A DNA stretch of 64,000 bases from Owenia fusiformis (GCA_903813345.2 CAIIXF020000009.1:14398347-14462346), one strand, 5' to 3'. Shown: positions 49,142 through 62,333, counted from the first letter of the stretch. Numbers and translations: made by a program. Notes: generated from the sequence alone by a model not told the origin.

Positions 49142-49368
49142 ATAAAACAAATACTGGATGATCAGGAGCTGGATATGGCCAGAATACCTATCCTCGAAAA
49201 AATATTGGGCTCGGCTGCCGCCTCGCCCACAGAGAGCTTTTTACATGGTTAAAATGTGTAAAAATGTACATTTTTACCATGTAAAAAGCTCTCTGTGGCC
49301 TCGCCCAATATTTTTTCTCGAATAGGTATTCTGCCATATCCAGCTCCTGATCATCCAGTATTTGTTTA
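49142..49368. repeat. Large near-perfect palindrome
   Basis: ACAAATACTGGATGATCAGG at the left pairs with CCTGATCATCCAGTATTTGT at the right; pairing runs to the centre at ACATTTTTAC/GTAAAAATGT. The left arm has an 18-bp insertion (TCGGCTGCCGCCTCGCCC region). About 227 bp. Confidence 0.88.
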
Positions 49369-50324
49369 ATATCCTGCTCATTGGGATGAGATATATGTAT
49401 AAGGTAATCTCAAAAACTGTAGAAAATCCCAAAATTGTAATAATGTTTTTCTGAAACAATGCAATCAATTTTATTTTCAGGTACAGAAGTATATGGATGA
49501 AAAATATCATTTAAGTTGAAGTTTATTGATCTTCATGCATATGTCATGATATTTAATAAAATAAAATATGTCCCTAGGAAAATAAACATTGAGATCAAAT
49601 TACGTATAGCTCAGACTAAATGAACAATGCAGAAAGGAGGTTCATTTTGTTCATGCCAAGATGAATGATAATTATTAATGTAATGCAACAATTTTGAATA
49701 CCATCTATAAATTGTAGTTTCTCTAAAAATGAAGTTGATTGCAAAGATTGCTTTTGGGGACTAATAATATAATAATGTATCTTTTTAAGTCACCCTGTAG
49801 ACTATATTTATGGATTATACTGATATGGGAAGATATGGATTATATATAATGGACATGATGCACCAGTATCTGAATTATGATATTGCTATGTTGGTGATGT
49901 TCATGCATTTTAAATGATAATGTATATCTGAGAATATAAGATTCAAAACCTATCAATTAAATTGTGTTTTATTTATTTATTCGTCAACTTAATTTATAAT
50001 TACTTAAAACTTCAGGGATCTTTATATAAGAAGATCAATTTGAACTACTTATCATCTGTAGAATGGTTGTATAGTATTTTTATGTCATCACCACAAGTGG
50101 TTACATATTGTTATAGTCTCCTACTTTTTTTTGTGGACAGTGCTCTGCGTTTGGAGTTTGACATAAAAACTTGGAAAGATGGGGTGGGAATGTCTAATTT
50201 CAGAACAAAATCAGAGCATGTATTGTATTGTACTTTGTTGGCATTTCTGATCCAATACAAAGTTATGTAACTTGCACAGACATCCTCCACTTAATCCTTC
50301 ATTTAATAACTTTTTACCACATTT

Positions 50325-50668
50325 CTTTAATTTTATTTTTTATTTATTTATTGGAATCACTTTTAAAACAGTGCCACACACTAGATTAAACATGCATTTA
50401 CAGTTACAATCTGAGTAAAAATTCATATTTAAAATAAAACTAAATTAAACTAAAGAATAATCAATCTTTGTTACAAGTACATTGTAATATATATTGTTCT
50501 TTAATGTTTTTTAAACATCAATCTAAAGTATGACCTTTGTTTTTCATTGTTAAAACGATGCCAAACAAACATGGGATGTTGGATAAAGTCCTTGATATTC
50601 ATGCTACAGGAATCCCAAATACCGTTCGCTTGACCCCATTGTTCCTTATCACTTTTCAGGCCAAAGCA
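50325..50668 (-). pseudogene. Unidentified coding-like fragment with A-rich tail
   Basis: Minus strand: about 55 codons ending at a TAA (50501-50503), containing KEQWGQANGIWDSCSMNIKD and HPMFVWHRFNNEKQRSYFRL. About 130 nt further on is an AATAAATAAATAAAAAATAA tail at about 50325-50355. The layout resembles the 3' end of a retroposon, but I do not recognise the protein. Confidence 0.35.
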
Positions 50669-50975
50669 CCCTGATCTTGCCTTGACTCAGTTTCTGACCA
50701 TAAGAGTCCAAAACAGACTTAAGGTAGTTTTCTTGAATTTGATCATTAAAATTGGATCAAAGATGGCTTCCAACATTATTCCTGTAGAAGAATGATTGAT
50801 TTGGCCAAAACATGAGAAAAACTATTGTCAACAGATTTATTTTGTATTTGTTCAAACTTATAGCTATTGTATTTACTTTGTTGTATATTTTTAAGGGGGA
50901 ACATAAAAGACCCACTTTGCGTATTTTTGTTCATACATGTATTTGATATGTGAATACTCATAAGCAGAGAACATG

Positions 50976-53900
50976 TACAATAGACAGGTTCCAATTCTAA
51001 TAATTCAAGTTTTTGAGGCATTTTTTAGAAAAAGCAACAGACCTATTTTTACTCGATCAGTTTGTCATGCTGATAAAGATATTAAAAGATGACAGCTCAA
51101 CGGGGTGGTCACGACACTGAATTTTGGCATGTTTACCCCCCTAGGAAAATATTCTAGGGGGTACTATGAAACTAGTTCATAACTCAAAGGATATATGAGC
51201 TATTGTTCTGAGTTGTACACCATACATTGCTAGTACAAATGTGAATACTATATTAAATTTATAGGTTGATACCCTTATTGGTCTCAGAAAAAATACAATA
51301 AACAGGAAAAAGATACACAATTTTTGTCTTGCCAATTTTATATTTGTAGCTTCAAGCAAAATATGACGGCTTTAACAGCTCATAGTAGTATTCTAAAAAC
51401 ATTTCCAGGCTATATGGGGTATTGTAATACATCTATTTTAGTTATGAAGTACTATTTTGTAATTTTAATATGACTTTATAGTGCCCTACCCCTGGAAAAT
51501 TGAAGAAAGTGGATGTGGTGAATTTAATCATTTTGCAGCATTAAGTTGGAAACATGTATTGATAGACACCAAATCAATAAATTCATACCATCATCAAATG
51601 TTAGGTGACATTCTAATTCATTTATTACTAGAATATAGGACTTAAGATATTTTATATGTAAGTTTTCAATTTAGTACATGTATCATAATGAAATCTAGTG
51701 TAATCACATACTAGAGAGGACATTGACATAAAGTCTTAACATTATAATCATCAATTGATCTCATTTGAGCAACTAGACTATGGTGGTCATCATGCACAAG
51801 TAATGTACTACAGTGCCCCATGTACTAGGGCACGAGTCATTTGAGCCATATATACCTCCTGGTAAATACCTTTACAACCCATTGGCATTTAGAAGGGTCA
51901 TTTACAATGTGCAAAACATGGCAAAAGTTAAACTGTTAGTTCTCATCATCTGACCATATAGCAGAGTCCTCATTAAGCCATGATGCATCACAGCCAGATG
52001 TTAGAAAAGTAGCTAAGAATCTTTTTTATTAACCAAAGATGACTTTCCCACCGATGTTGCATCACACTGTACTGTCAACTGTACATGTTGCTTTCAATTT
52101 TGTTTACTCTACATAGATCTGATTCTGCATTTAAATACCAAGACTTCAGTTTACTTTAACTGTCATGACTAAAGCATTTGATAGTATTTACATAATAATG
52201 TTATAAAGGAGCATGTAGGTTATCGCAAACAACTTCAGACAATGGTCCTTTTTCCATATAGCTTTGAAATCTCGTTAAGGTCTTGTTTTTAATGAGATTT
52301 TAGGAGATCTGCATTTTTAACCATTAAAAACTAATGTTTTCTTCCATCTGATGGCATATTTGAATTCTGTGAGTAATTCTCTATCAAAACAACTTTGATT
52401 TGCACTGTAATTTACCATTATTCAAATTCTAATGATTTACTGGTTGTCTAAAAAAGGTCGGGCTAAATCCCCATTGACACAATGCTGAAAAACCTTAAAA
52501 AGTTCATTTACTCTTCCAAGGATCACAATTTTAATGTGAAATCACAATCCACATGTCAATAAGATCATAAAGTTACATTCCAATGATGTTTTAAGTTGAT
52601 CCAAATGGAATTACTTCTTAAATCAAGAAATTAAGTGACTCTGGCAATACATTTACATGTATTCTAGCCCTACCCAAGCTCTACCAATACCCATGATGCC
52701 ATCTATTTTTTTTCATTTATATGGAAAAAGGTCAATTCTAACTTGAATTATGAATATCTTCTGACCATGAACATAGGTATATCTTTTAGATCTATTCATT
52801 ATCTTCAAGAAAAGTAAATATAATGATTAATCAGACCTAAGTGATATTAAAGGGAATGGCCCAATCAACATACTTTTTACTAAAAATGATGACCTAGTTT
52901 TTACCAAAGATGCAACCTTTAATTATATTGTTGAATGCATAATTAGAATATGCTTTGAGACATGTTCTATTTCCTAAGAGGAAAAGTGGATTGCTCCAGG
53001 GACTTTAAAGACACTGAATTTGGATGACCAAAATGAACTGAAACCAATGGATAGCATGAATTTTTTCAAAGGGGAAATAACATGGGGAACACTAATCTTA
53101 GGGGAATTCAGTTTTCGTTTCAAGAGCTATTTGATATATTAAAATAAAGAATAGTAATGCATTAAGCATTGTTAAAATGATTGCATTTTTGGTGAAAATG
53201 AGGTCAACAACTTTGAAAAAATATATTGATGGGTTGATTGCTAGTGAAATATCTCCGAGTCTGATTGACTTTATTATCCCTGTATACCTGTCTTCATGGT
53301 CAGGAAATAGTCATAATCAAAGATATAACTGTCTGGAATTGTTTGTGATAACTTACCTGAACATTTGCAGGTCAAATCAGGAGTGACACAATTTATTTCC
53401 ACCAAATTTTTGACATGTCTTCAAATATACGATAGTATTTTCTTCATAAGATAGAGTGTCACTTGTGAAATTTATTGATTGACCTGAGATCATATCATAT
53501 CTTTATGACATAGAAGAGAAATAGCCATATTGAACTTTAATGAATGTTGTTTGCCACTTTTCGACAATTTCGTCAAAATTTGGGGGTTTTGGGGGAGGGG
53601 TACAATTAAGTTAAAAAATTCACCTGATTCAGACTAACCTTAAATGAGCACCGATTCACCCGAGAGCACAACTTTTCCAAGACATGTTTTTGGACCACTA
53701 ACATTAATGTTTCGTCTAATTTTCCCTCAGAGTTTCTTCATCATTGTCTTAGGCCATATTTGTTGAGATATATGAATGTTCATTATTAAAATCTTGCCTT
53801 CCTTTGCAGTTGGAGAAGACTCGGCATTAGGTGTTATAAGTCCCAGACCACGATAAATAAAAAATAACAACACAATGACGTAGAACTGATAAACGTTTTC

Positions 53901-55106
53901 TCTTGTGAGTGTCAGCCATGGTCTACCAAATTAATTGCTATTCAGTGGGAAGAAACTCATTTTTCAGTTTCCATTTTAATTTCCTGACAAATAGAGCGAT
54001 CATCCCAGCATTTTTTCTATGATCTATATATCTATGTGCCTTAGCAACTTCTGTTTTAGAGAACAATAAAACAATAGAAAAGATTACTTTACCATAATTC
54101 TAATCATCCCACATTGTAGACATATTTAGAATTAAAAATATGAAGAGAATGACAAAACCTCTTAAAACACATTTCTTGGGAAACAAATATAGTAGTGTGG
54201 TATTCTTGTTACTATGGCAACAGAGTTTTTCTTTTTGTCATTTTTGTCATACAGATTACCTATCATACCAGGACCAAATCCTGAAAATTTGAATTCAGTA
54301 TCTTCATTAGTATCTTAGATATATAGGTTTCTTATAGTATCCCCTGTAGATTTCATCGGAGTATAAGGAAAATGCTCTGAAGAGGGATGCCCAAGGATGC
54401 CACTTAACAGTTCTGGTATTTTTGAGGTCCCAACCCTCTATTCATGATGGGAATAGTTAACCATTGTAAAGCTACTCATGGTTAACTGACAGAATTGATT
54501 GTATCTTCAACTAAGAAGTCAATAAAATGTTAAAACCAGAAGAAAACCACACCAACTTTCTTCTATTTACCAGGGGTAGGGCATTATAAAGTCATATTAA
54601 AATTACAAAATAGTACTTCATCACTATGATAGATGTATAACAATATCAAACATAGCTTAGGAATGTTGTTAGAATACTACTTTGAGCTGTTGAAGTTATC
54701 ATATTTTGCTTGAAGCTACAAATATAAAATAAGCAAGAAAAAAATGACAAAAATTGCATATTTTTTCTAATTAATTGTATTTTTCCGAAACCAACAAAGA
54801 TATCAACCTATAACTTTAGGATAGTATTCATCTCTGCACTAACAATGTATGCTGTAGAACTCAGAACAATAGTTTATATATCCTTTGAGTTATGAACTAA
54901 TATTATAGTACCCCCTAAGATAATTTCCTAGGGGGGTAAAAATGCTAAAATGCAGTGTCGTGACCACCCCGTTGAGCTGTCATCTTTTAATATCTTTATC
55001 AGCATGAAAAACTGATCCAGAAAAAATAGGTCTGTTGCTTTTTCTAAAAAATGCCTCAAAAAGTCTTTCCCTTGAGATATTCTGAAATTGGAACCTGTCT
55101 ACAATG
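50976..55106. mobile_element. 4.1-kb inverted-repeat structure (about 530-bp arms)
   Basis: The left arm 50976-51500 and right arm 54570-55106 are inverted copies; shared marks are ACAGGTTCCAATT, GACAGCTCAACGGGGTGGTC, the CCCCCTAGGAAA segment and GCCCTACCCCTGG. Outside the right arm (55107-55740), and partly outside the left (50900-50975), lie repeats of the 21090-21800 family. The 3-kb interior shows no long ORF. It may be one large fold-back transposon or two inverted copies of a smaller one. Confidence 0.78.
51501..54569. other. Interior of the large inverted repeat, nothing coding recognised
   Basis: AT-rich; the longest open frames (about 70 codons) have no domain. A TTTGCAG-preceded frame near 53808 encodes only about 15 residues and is not called. 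Confidence 0.4.
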
Positions 55107-55740
55107 TCTTATGACACTTTGCAATTTGGTTAGTAGGCAGTCATTTTGAAAAAATTGCTTCCATTTCTATGTGTGTTATTTCATGTTATTTAATACCATA
55201 TAACTTGAAAAGTAGTGTGGAGCAATTTTGTTGAAATTTGATATGGGAGTACTCAGAAGCATATTGCACCTGTGCACTCTCTTATGATAATTTGGTAGGC
55301 CATTGTTATGTGTGTTATTTTATGTTTTTTTCTATAAATGGAAAAGTAGTAGAGATTTTGTTGAAGTTTTATCTGTGAATAATTAGAAGCATACTACATG
55401 TTTTATGACAATTTGGCTAATGAGCGGTCATTTTGAAAAATGGTGGATGAGTGCCATTCTACGTTGTAGCAATAACTGTAAAGGTAGTGGAGCAATTTTG
55501 TTGAAATGTTATATGTGAATACTTAGAAGCATATTACTTTCCAATGACACTTCAGCTAGTAAGTGGCCATTTTGAAAAATGGTGGTCATATTTATGTGAT
55601 ATCTTATCATTTTTGCAAGAACTGAAAAAGCAGTGGAGTGATTTTGTTGAAATTTTATATGTGAATATGAATACTTAGATTTTAGAATATTACACTGTCT
55701 AATGACAATAACGCAGATGTGAGTAGGGTCAGATAGCATG
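55107..55740 (-). repeat. Inverted relatives of the 130-bp tandem repeat
   Basis: About five units, each with GGAGCAATTTTGTTGAAAT, GTGAATACTTAGAAGCATAT and CATTTTGAAAAATGG, the complement of the 21090-21800 units but more diverged. Confidence 0.75.
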
Positions 55741-55744
55741 GTGG

Positions 55745-56055
55745 GTAGAGAAGAAAGTTCCCTTAAACTTAAATTACATCTGTTTTAGTGGTTCAATTTT
55801 CATATAACCCTTATGAATCTAATAGTTATGCAAATCAAAACATGTCCAGTAAAAGAAAATGTTATCTGTCCAACACAAGAAAGATATTTCGCTTTTTGTG
55901 ATTTTGTAACATGGGGTCTGTGGAGAATCAACTCGAACTAGAAGTCACATTTTCAAAAAAAGATGTACTTTTACATGTAGATTTCAAATATGACATCACT
56001 TTTGACTGAATTTTGAATATTTAATCAAGATTATTTCTACTCGCATCTAGTCTAT
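55745..56055 (+). repeat. Dispersed element, copy 3
   Basis: Matches 32160-32517: GTTCAATTTTCATATAACCC, then ATGGGGTCTGTGGAGAATC, ending TTTCTACTCGCATCTAG. Confidence 0.75.
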
Positions 56056-56845
56056 TTTAATATTTGGTCATTTCCAAAACAGCAGCTATGGCTGTTCAAT
56101 AGGATTTGCTTAGCCTTGATGTCGTTGTTATATCAAGTTAAGTAATTGTTGTGTGCAGAGTTTCATAGCCATTGGCCTAGGGGAGAACATGAAACTGTGT
56201 GATATTTGCTCAATTGTTCATTTTAACTAGATCTTACTCGATCTATTGGGTAACTTGGAAAACAGTTAATGAATACATGTATATTTTCAAAAAGATGAGA
56301 ACTAAAAAATTATGAAGCTTTGAACGAAGATATATTTAAATACCCTGAACAAAGAATCTACATAACACTCATAAGCATTTTCCGAAGTAGAAGTAGAGCA
56401 ATTAGATTTGGTTGCTACGAAATTCACAATACAACACTCAAATGAAAAATTGAAAATTGGGCCCATTTTTAGCTCATTAAATTTTGAGGCCTACTTCCAC
56501 CAAAAGGCCAATTTAGAACAATAAAGCCTTCTTTTAAAATTGAGCCCCAAAAATTCCAATGTTAATTCATCCCAAAATGAGGAAACTTTGGGGGAAGGAA
56601 GCCTGGGCACCTGTCCCCTCCAAATCCAACAAAGAAAATAGTCTTAATATTTAATTTGACAAATAATTTATGAACATAAATATCTTAGTCATTTTCATAC
56701 AGCATTTTGGCAAAATGTAATAAATCCTAATTGTTTTTTTTGAATAAAGTTTAAGTTTTGGCGCACTGTGCGATGTGTGCATCTATAAGTTATACACATT
56801 TGGACCATGGTCGTCTAATTAAATAATATTGACAAGTGTATTCTT

Positions 56846-56851
56846 TTTATT
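56846..56851 (-). terminator. NDUFA6 poly(A) signal
   Basis: AATAAA on the minus strand, 38 nt past the NDUFA6 stop codon (56889). This predicts a short 3' UTR. Confidence 0.65.
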
Positions 56852-56888
56852 GTTGTACGCCCCTCTGTATTTCCTATGTCCTATATTA

Positions 56889-59800
56889 TTATCCCTGTCC
56901 TGAGTAAAACTTTGATAAGAAATCTTGTGGTTGGGGGTTTACAGTGTCTTTGAAGTAGGCCATAATGTGGTTGCGCTGTTTCCAGATTTCTACAGTTTCA
57001 ACTAGCTCCATCTGCCCCTGCAAGAAAACAGACACGTTTGTATATTGCAACAGTAAAGCAGTTTCTATAGGCCTACCCATTATAATAGTTTGCTTTTGCT
57101 TCCTTAATAGAGAGCCTCCATCTATACTATTGATTTGGGGAAAATCCCCTGATCTAGCATTGCCCTATCAGAATATCGGCATCAAAACTGTTGCTCTATC
57201 TCTCCTTTTCAGAGCCTACTGTACATCAGGGTACAATTTCTATTAACATATAACATATCTACTTTTTCAAATGAGTGAAAGTGGAAATAAAAATATTACA
57301 GATAAAAATGCAAAAATATGTTAAAGAGAGAATCAGAGATAGCGAGCAGGCCCAACAAAAAATTGTTTCAATTTTAGAATATTTCTGGCTCATATAATTC
57401 CTTGTCATGTCTATTTTCTAAAAATCCCCAAAGTGCACACTTTATTTCAGGAAAACTAAAGATTTTTACAATAATGTATTATTTTTCTATAAGAATGGTT
57501 ACCATTCTTATTATTTGGGAGAATTTAAACATTTTTCACCTATTTTTGCACTTTGAATCCATAATAACTTCACCAATTTAGAACATATCGTGAATCTTTT
57601 GGGAGATATTGTATTTGAGATTGTAAGGAATAGATTGGTAGGTCAATCATACATATTGCTTGTAATTTTGTCACCCCTATAGATCTGATTCTGCCTTTAA
57701 ACTTCCATATAAGTCTGAAAATTAACAAATTCAACCTTCAATTAGTTTCAAAAATGCCTAAAACATGTAAAATTTATACACTCGTTCCATTGATACAAAA
57801 ATATACAACATGTACAAAATGGACCTCCCAGCCTTAAAGGAATATTCCTTGCCAGACCCTTTCTCTCTTGATATGGTAGTTATAATCATATATATAGTTT
57901 CCATATTTAGCAAAACATGGGAAAATGTTTAAATATGGTCAATATTGATCATTTAAAAATCTAGTGCTCATTTCCAGTGAGCTGCCATCTTTTAAGATTT
58001 CTTGCAGGAAGTGATGTCATCAACTCTCAACTTCTATAACCTTGCCCATAACAGTATAGGAAAGTAGCACAAAATCACTTCTAGACAAGTGGTCATTACT
58101 TTCTGTGCAAAAATATTTTCAGGGCTTGTCAACTTAGAATAAGTTTTTCAGAAGGATTAAATAAGATACAAAGTTGAAAAAGAATATTTAGCTGGTTTTG
58201 TAATTCTTAATAGCTCCTCACCTAATGCTATATGCAAAGTTGAGAGTCGATGACATCACTTCCTGTGTGAAATTTTAAAAGATGGCAGCGTACTAGAATT
58301 GAGCATCACATTTCTAAGTGATCAAATTTGACCATATCAAAACATTTTTGCGTGTTTTGCTAAATATGGCAAGCATATGTATGGTTATAGCTACCATATG
58401 AGGAGAGAGATGGTTTGGCAAGGAATATTCCTTTAATGACTTATACAATATGCAACATAGATTCCTTATATATCATGTAATATGGATGCCTTACCTTTAT
58501 GACTAATAGATCTATTGCTCTAACATCAGTTACATGACGATTCTTTTCAAACATCTCTCGAACTTTGGCACGTCCATCCGAAACTGTTATTGGGACATCA
58601 TAATCTTTCACTGAAAGAAAAAACAGTATTGTCAAAAATATGATATTTTGACAACTAAAAGCTGTATGTCCTTCACTCTGTTCTGTCCATCCATCGATAA
58701 TTTTAGACAAAACCTCATTCTTCTGAACTATTGCTTTTATTCATGTCATATAAAATTGCACCAAATCCTTTAACTGGCATTTAAGTTATTAAATATTACA
58801 TTTTTTCATACAAAGTTGAAGCCATTTGAATTGAGCAGCCTTATTGAAAATTCCTTCTTGAGCAAAGTCCTGCTATATCCTAAAGGGGGGGGGGGGAGAA
58901 TTGGCTCCCATGTTTCTGGAACCTGTCACGTGTAAATAAGGTTAGAGGTCACCATACCATATATGGGATATTGTATCACCACAAGAGTTGGTGAGTTGCA
59001 TTTCTGATTGTAATGTAATGTAATGTAGAATTCCATCTCAAGTATGCATAATGTCTAAAATGAGTGATTACAATCAAAAGTTTTTTAGACATAACGGTCA
59101 ATATAATCATTCTAATACCATAGATTTTCACATATACAACTACCCTTCCACACACATATAAACTGGGGTAAATATGTGACTGACGTAATAGTTTATATGA
59201 TCTGTCATATCTTCGAATGACCATCACATCATTTGACAACTTGGCAGTTGCCTTATAAGCTAATAAAGGCGGAACTTGGGTCACATGAATGGTCCAAGCC
59301 CAAAAAGGAAACTTGGCATTGTTTTCATGGATATTTGGGTGGTAACTTCAAAGGCAAAATTGAGCCATTGATGAGTTGATTGATGAAATATTGAGGGAGA
59401 AATCAATAAAAAGATGAGTCTGAAAATTTGAAGTCTGTCATGATGATTTGGTAACGAAGCATGGGTAATTCATTATTTAATGGTGTCTACATGTTCTGCA
59501 GTGACATTTATCTTACACATGAAAGATTTTTCTTCAAAATGAGACCCTAATTATACATTCTGACCACTAATGTAACCTAGCAGGATGGTTGACATAGAAC
59601 AAACTGGTAAGTAGACACAAATGGTAACATTATTTCGTTATTTTAAGGTACAGCTGGAAAATAACATTTTGGTAAAAAATTGCTATACCTGCACATGTTA
59701 TTTTCTGGTACAAAATTAAGTATGAAGGTATGTGTGTATTTCCTTGCTTTTGGAATGTTACTTTCCAGCTGAACCTTTGGGGAGGCATCAAAAGTTCGAT

Positions 59801-61497
59801 GTCGGATAGAAAACTAAATAAATCTAGTTAGGGGGAGGGGGTTCAAACCCATTTCAGTTTGCTATCCGACAAATTTCAACATTTCAAATTTTTGGCAATT
59901 TCGACTAAGAATGCCTTTGAATGCTTTAAAAATAAAGATTTTACCTGATGCTTTCTTCGTCGAGATCATTCCAATATGCAATGGATTCTATTCTATCAAT
60001 AGTTGTTAAAAGCCGCAAATTACGACAGGAATTAACAAAAACTAGATCGTGTTTAGCAATAATTTTTCAAATTCTCAAACCAGAAGTCAGCGATCAACTT
60101 TCATGGTAATTAGTTTTTTGGGGGAGGGGGGTCAGAGTCAAAACTAGATTTATTTAGTTTCCGATCCGACATCGAACTTTTGATGCCTCCCCTTAACCAT
60201 ATGAACTGGTCACTAGAATAGGTGTTTTGATTCTAGTATGATACATCAATGCATCGCCAGAATCACCTTTGCACTGGTGATCCACTCGATTACGCTGGTT
60301 ACCGAAACGGTTCGTTTTAGTAACAAAATGTCAGCACATCGAAGGTACGAATTTTTTTCCTTATTTCACACGTTGTATGCAGAATTCCCACGACATTTTT
60401 AACACAAACGTGTATCAGTATCATATGTTTAAGAAAATGTACATATTTGTAGAGATGTCACGAAACAAAAAAAATCGGAACGGTTCAGAACATTTTGCTT
60501 CAGAACGGAACAATTTCGGAACGGTTCGGAACAGAGTGACTGCGTGTATTTGATTAAAATAATTTGATCATCTAGGTCTATTTGGTAGCGAAAAGCTCTT
60601 CAAAGAGAAGGAGTAAAAAGAATGAACCTCTTTTGATACAAAATATTGAAAGAAAAATGCTGTTTTGTGGAGATTTAAGGGCCAGAAGTTGTAAAAGGGT
60701 AAAATGTTCTTGTTCCGGAACCGAACCGAAATTCTTAATTTTTGTTCCGTGTTCTGTTCCGAGGGCATAATTCCGCGGATCGGAACAAAATCGGGTATCC
60801 GTGACACCTCTACATATTTGCGAACAAATAGTTCAGAAGACAACAGAATCGTCGATTTAATTCCTCACTTAAGTTACATGAACGGTTTTTCGAAAAACAG
60901 TTAAGATCTGCACTTTTAACCCAAACCGTTTATGTAACTTAAGTGAGAAATTAAATCGACGATTCTGTTGTCTTCTGAGCTATTTTTCGCAAACATGTAC
61001 ATTTTCTAAAACATATGATCATTCTGGTACACGTTTGTGAGAAAAAACGTCGTGGGGATTCTGCCTACAACTTGTGAAATAAGGAAAAAGAAAATTTGAA
61101 CCTTCGATGTGCATTGGCTTAATTGAAAGCCCATGGTTTCGGTAACCAGCGTAATCGAGCGGATCACCAGTGCTTTGGGGATGTATATCGCGATGTATCA
61201 ATTAATCGCGACAACACTAATGCCTTATGGCCACCATCAAGACCGACCAAACCTGAAGAAAGCCGACCAAACATTGAAACAAGGAACGAAAGGATTTTTA
61301 TTTCAAAATTTTTAAGACGAACAAGAGGAATATGAAGATATATAACATCTAATTACCTATTTGCACTTACCAACATATGGGACTTGTCTAAACCATGCTT
61401 TGTATAGATTTAGAACTCTTCTTCTAGCTTCAGAGTGGTCTAACGAAAGCATTGGCTTCACTTGTTTTACGGTAGCTCTCGCGACCTTGGACGCCAT
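56889..61497 (-). CDS. NDUFA6: NADH dehydrogenase 1 alpha subcomplex subunit 6 (complex I, LYR protein)
   Basis: Accessory subunit on the matrix arm of mitochondrial complex I; its LYR fold holds the mitochondrial acyl carrier protein (family knowledge). Exons 61371-61497, 58495-58610 and 56889-57017, minus strand, GT/AG and in phase, 123 residues (human about 128). The start gives [20 protein letters not shown]. The LYR-type segment is [18 protein letters not shown], with LYK for LYR. Exon 2 carries [20 protein letters not shown], exon 3 [16 protein letters not shown] and DFLSKFY, all closely matching vertebrate NDUFA6. Both introns carry transposons: intron 1 a fold-back with a nested hAT, intron 2 a TTAA-flanked element. 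It is divergently paired with WDR13. Confidence 0.96.
57310..57720 (+). repeat. 390-bp dispersed repeat, copy 1
   Basis: From AAAGAGAGAATCAGAGATAG to GATCTGATTCTGCCTTTAA, matched by 63424-63802 in the same orientation. Holds a perfect palindrome AAGAATGGTTACCATTCTT. No coding content. In NDUFA6 intron 2. Confidence 0.85.
57838..58432. mobile_element. TTAA-flanked MITE (piggyBac-like target)
   Basis: Ends AGGAATATTCCTTGCCA and TGGCAAGGAATATTCCT between TTAA tetranucleotides (57834-57837 and 58433-58436). The inverted arms continue for about 200 bp, including AGGAAGTGATGTCATCAACT and its complement. The TTAA target suggests piggyBac mobilisation; no transposase present. In NDUFA6 intron 2. Confidence 0.85.
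59779..60192. mobile_element. MITE with GGGGAGGCATCAAAAG ends
   Basis: GGGGAGGCATCAAAAGTTCG at the left, its complement at the right, with a G-rich run near each inner boundary. 414 bp, no ORF. In NDUFA6 intron 1. Confidence 0.8.
60239..61200. mobile_element. Fold-back element interrupted by a hAT MITE
   Basis: The arm 60239-60449 plus 60821-60900 is the inverted copy of 60905-61200; shared marks are CACTGGTGATCC, ACAACAGAATCGTCGATTTA and CTCACTTAAGTTACAT. The centre is at about 60902. Without the insertion the palindrome would be about 590 bp. In NDUFA6 intron 1. Confidence 0.88.
60450..60812. mobile_element. Non-autonomous hAT element nested in the fold-back
   Basis: Ends TAGAGATGTCACG and GTGACACCTCTA, flanked by the perfect 8-bp duplication CATATTTG (60442-60449 and 60813-60820). 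The opposite arm of the host palindrome keeps the site unoccupied. Subterminal CGGAACGGTTC words are repeated. No transposase. Confidence 0.93.
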
Positions 61498-62001
<504 letters not shown>

Positions 62002-62096
62002 TAGGTCCAGGTTACCTAAACCTTCACTGGCTAGGCTAGAGATCTAGGCTCTATGCTAATTCATTGTCTAAAAGATCAGCTTACTCCCCTTCCCTA

Positions 62097-62333
62097 CAGT
62101 TGGGGACATAAATAAATGACAGGTGGATTTGCTGAAGTGAGGATTTCCCATGTTAAAAATAAGAGAATTTACAAGAGGCCGTGAGTCAGTGGATGAGATT
62201 ATACAAAATGTAAAATATACAAATTTTAAGGGATATGTATCTAGACAATATTGGAAATTATGGGCTTTCAGACCACCATAATTAGGAAATGGTGATCGAA
62301 AATCGACCTGTCATTTATTTTTGTCCCCAACTG
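62097..62333 (-). mobile_element. TA-flanked MITE, copy 2
   Basis: 237 bp, TA on both sides, ends CAGTTGGGGACA and TGTCCCCAACTG; near-identical to 30459-30693 in inverse orientation. In WDR13 intron 1. Confidence 0.9.

Noticed and set aside
53808-53860. Possible short terminal exon after TTTGCAG (VGEDSALGVISPRPR)
   Set aside because: Only 15 codons, no partner exon and inside the large inverted repeat; chance is likely.
60568-60904. ORFs on both strands near 60.6-60.9 kb
   Set aside because: They cover the hAT insertion and palindrome junction; no domain.
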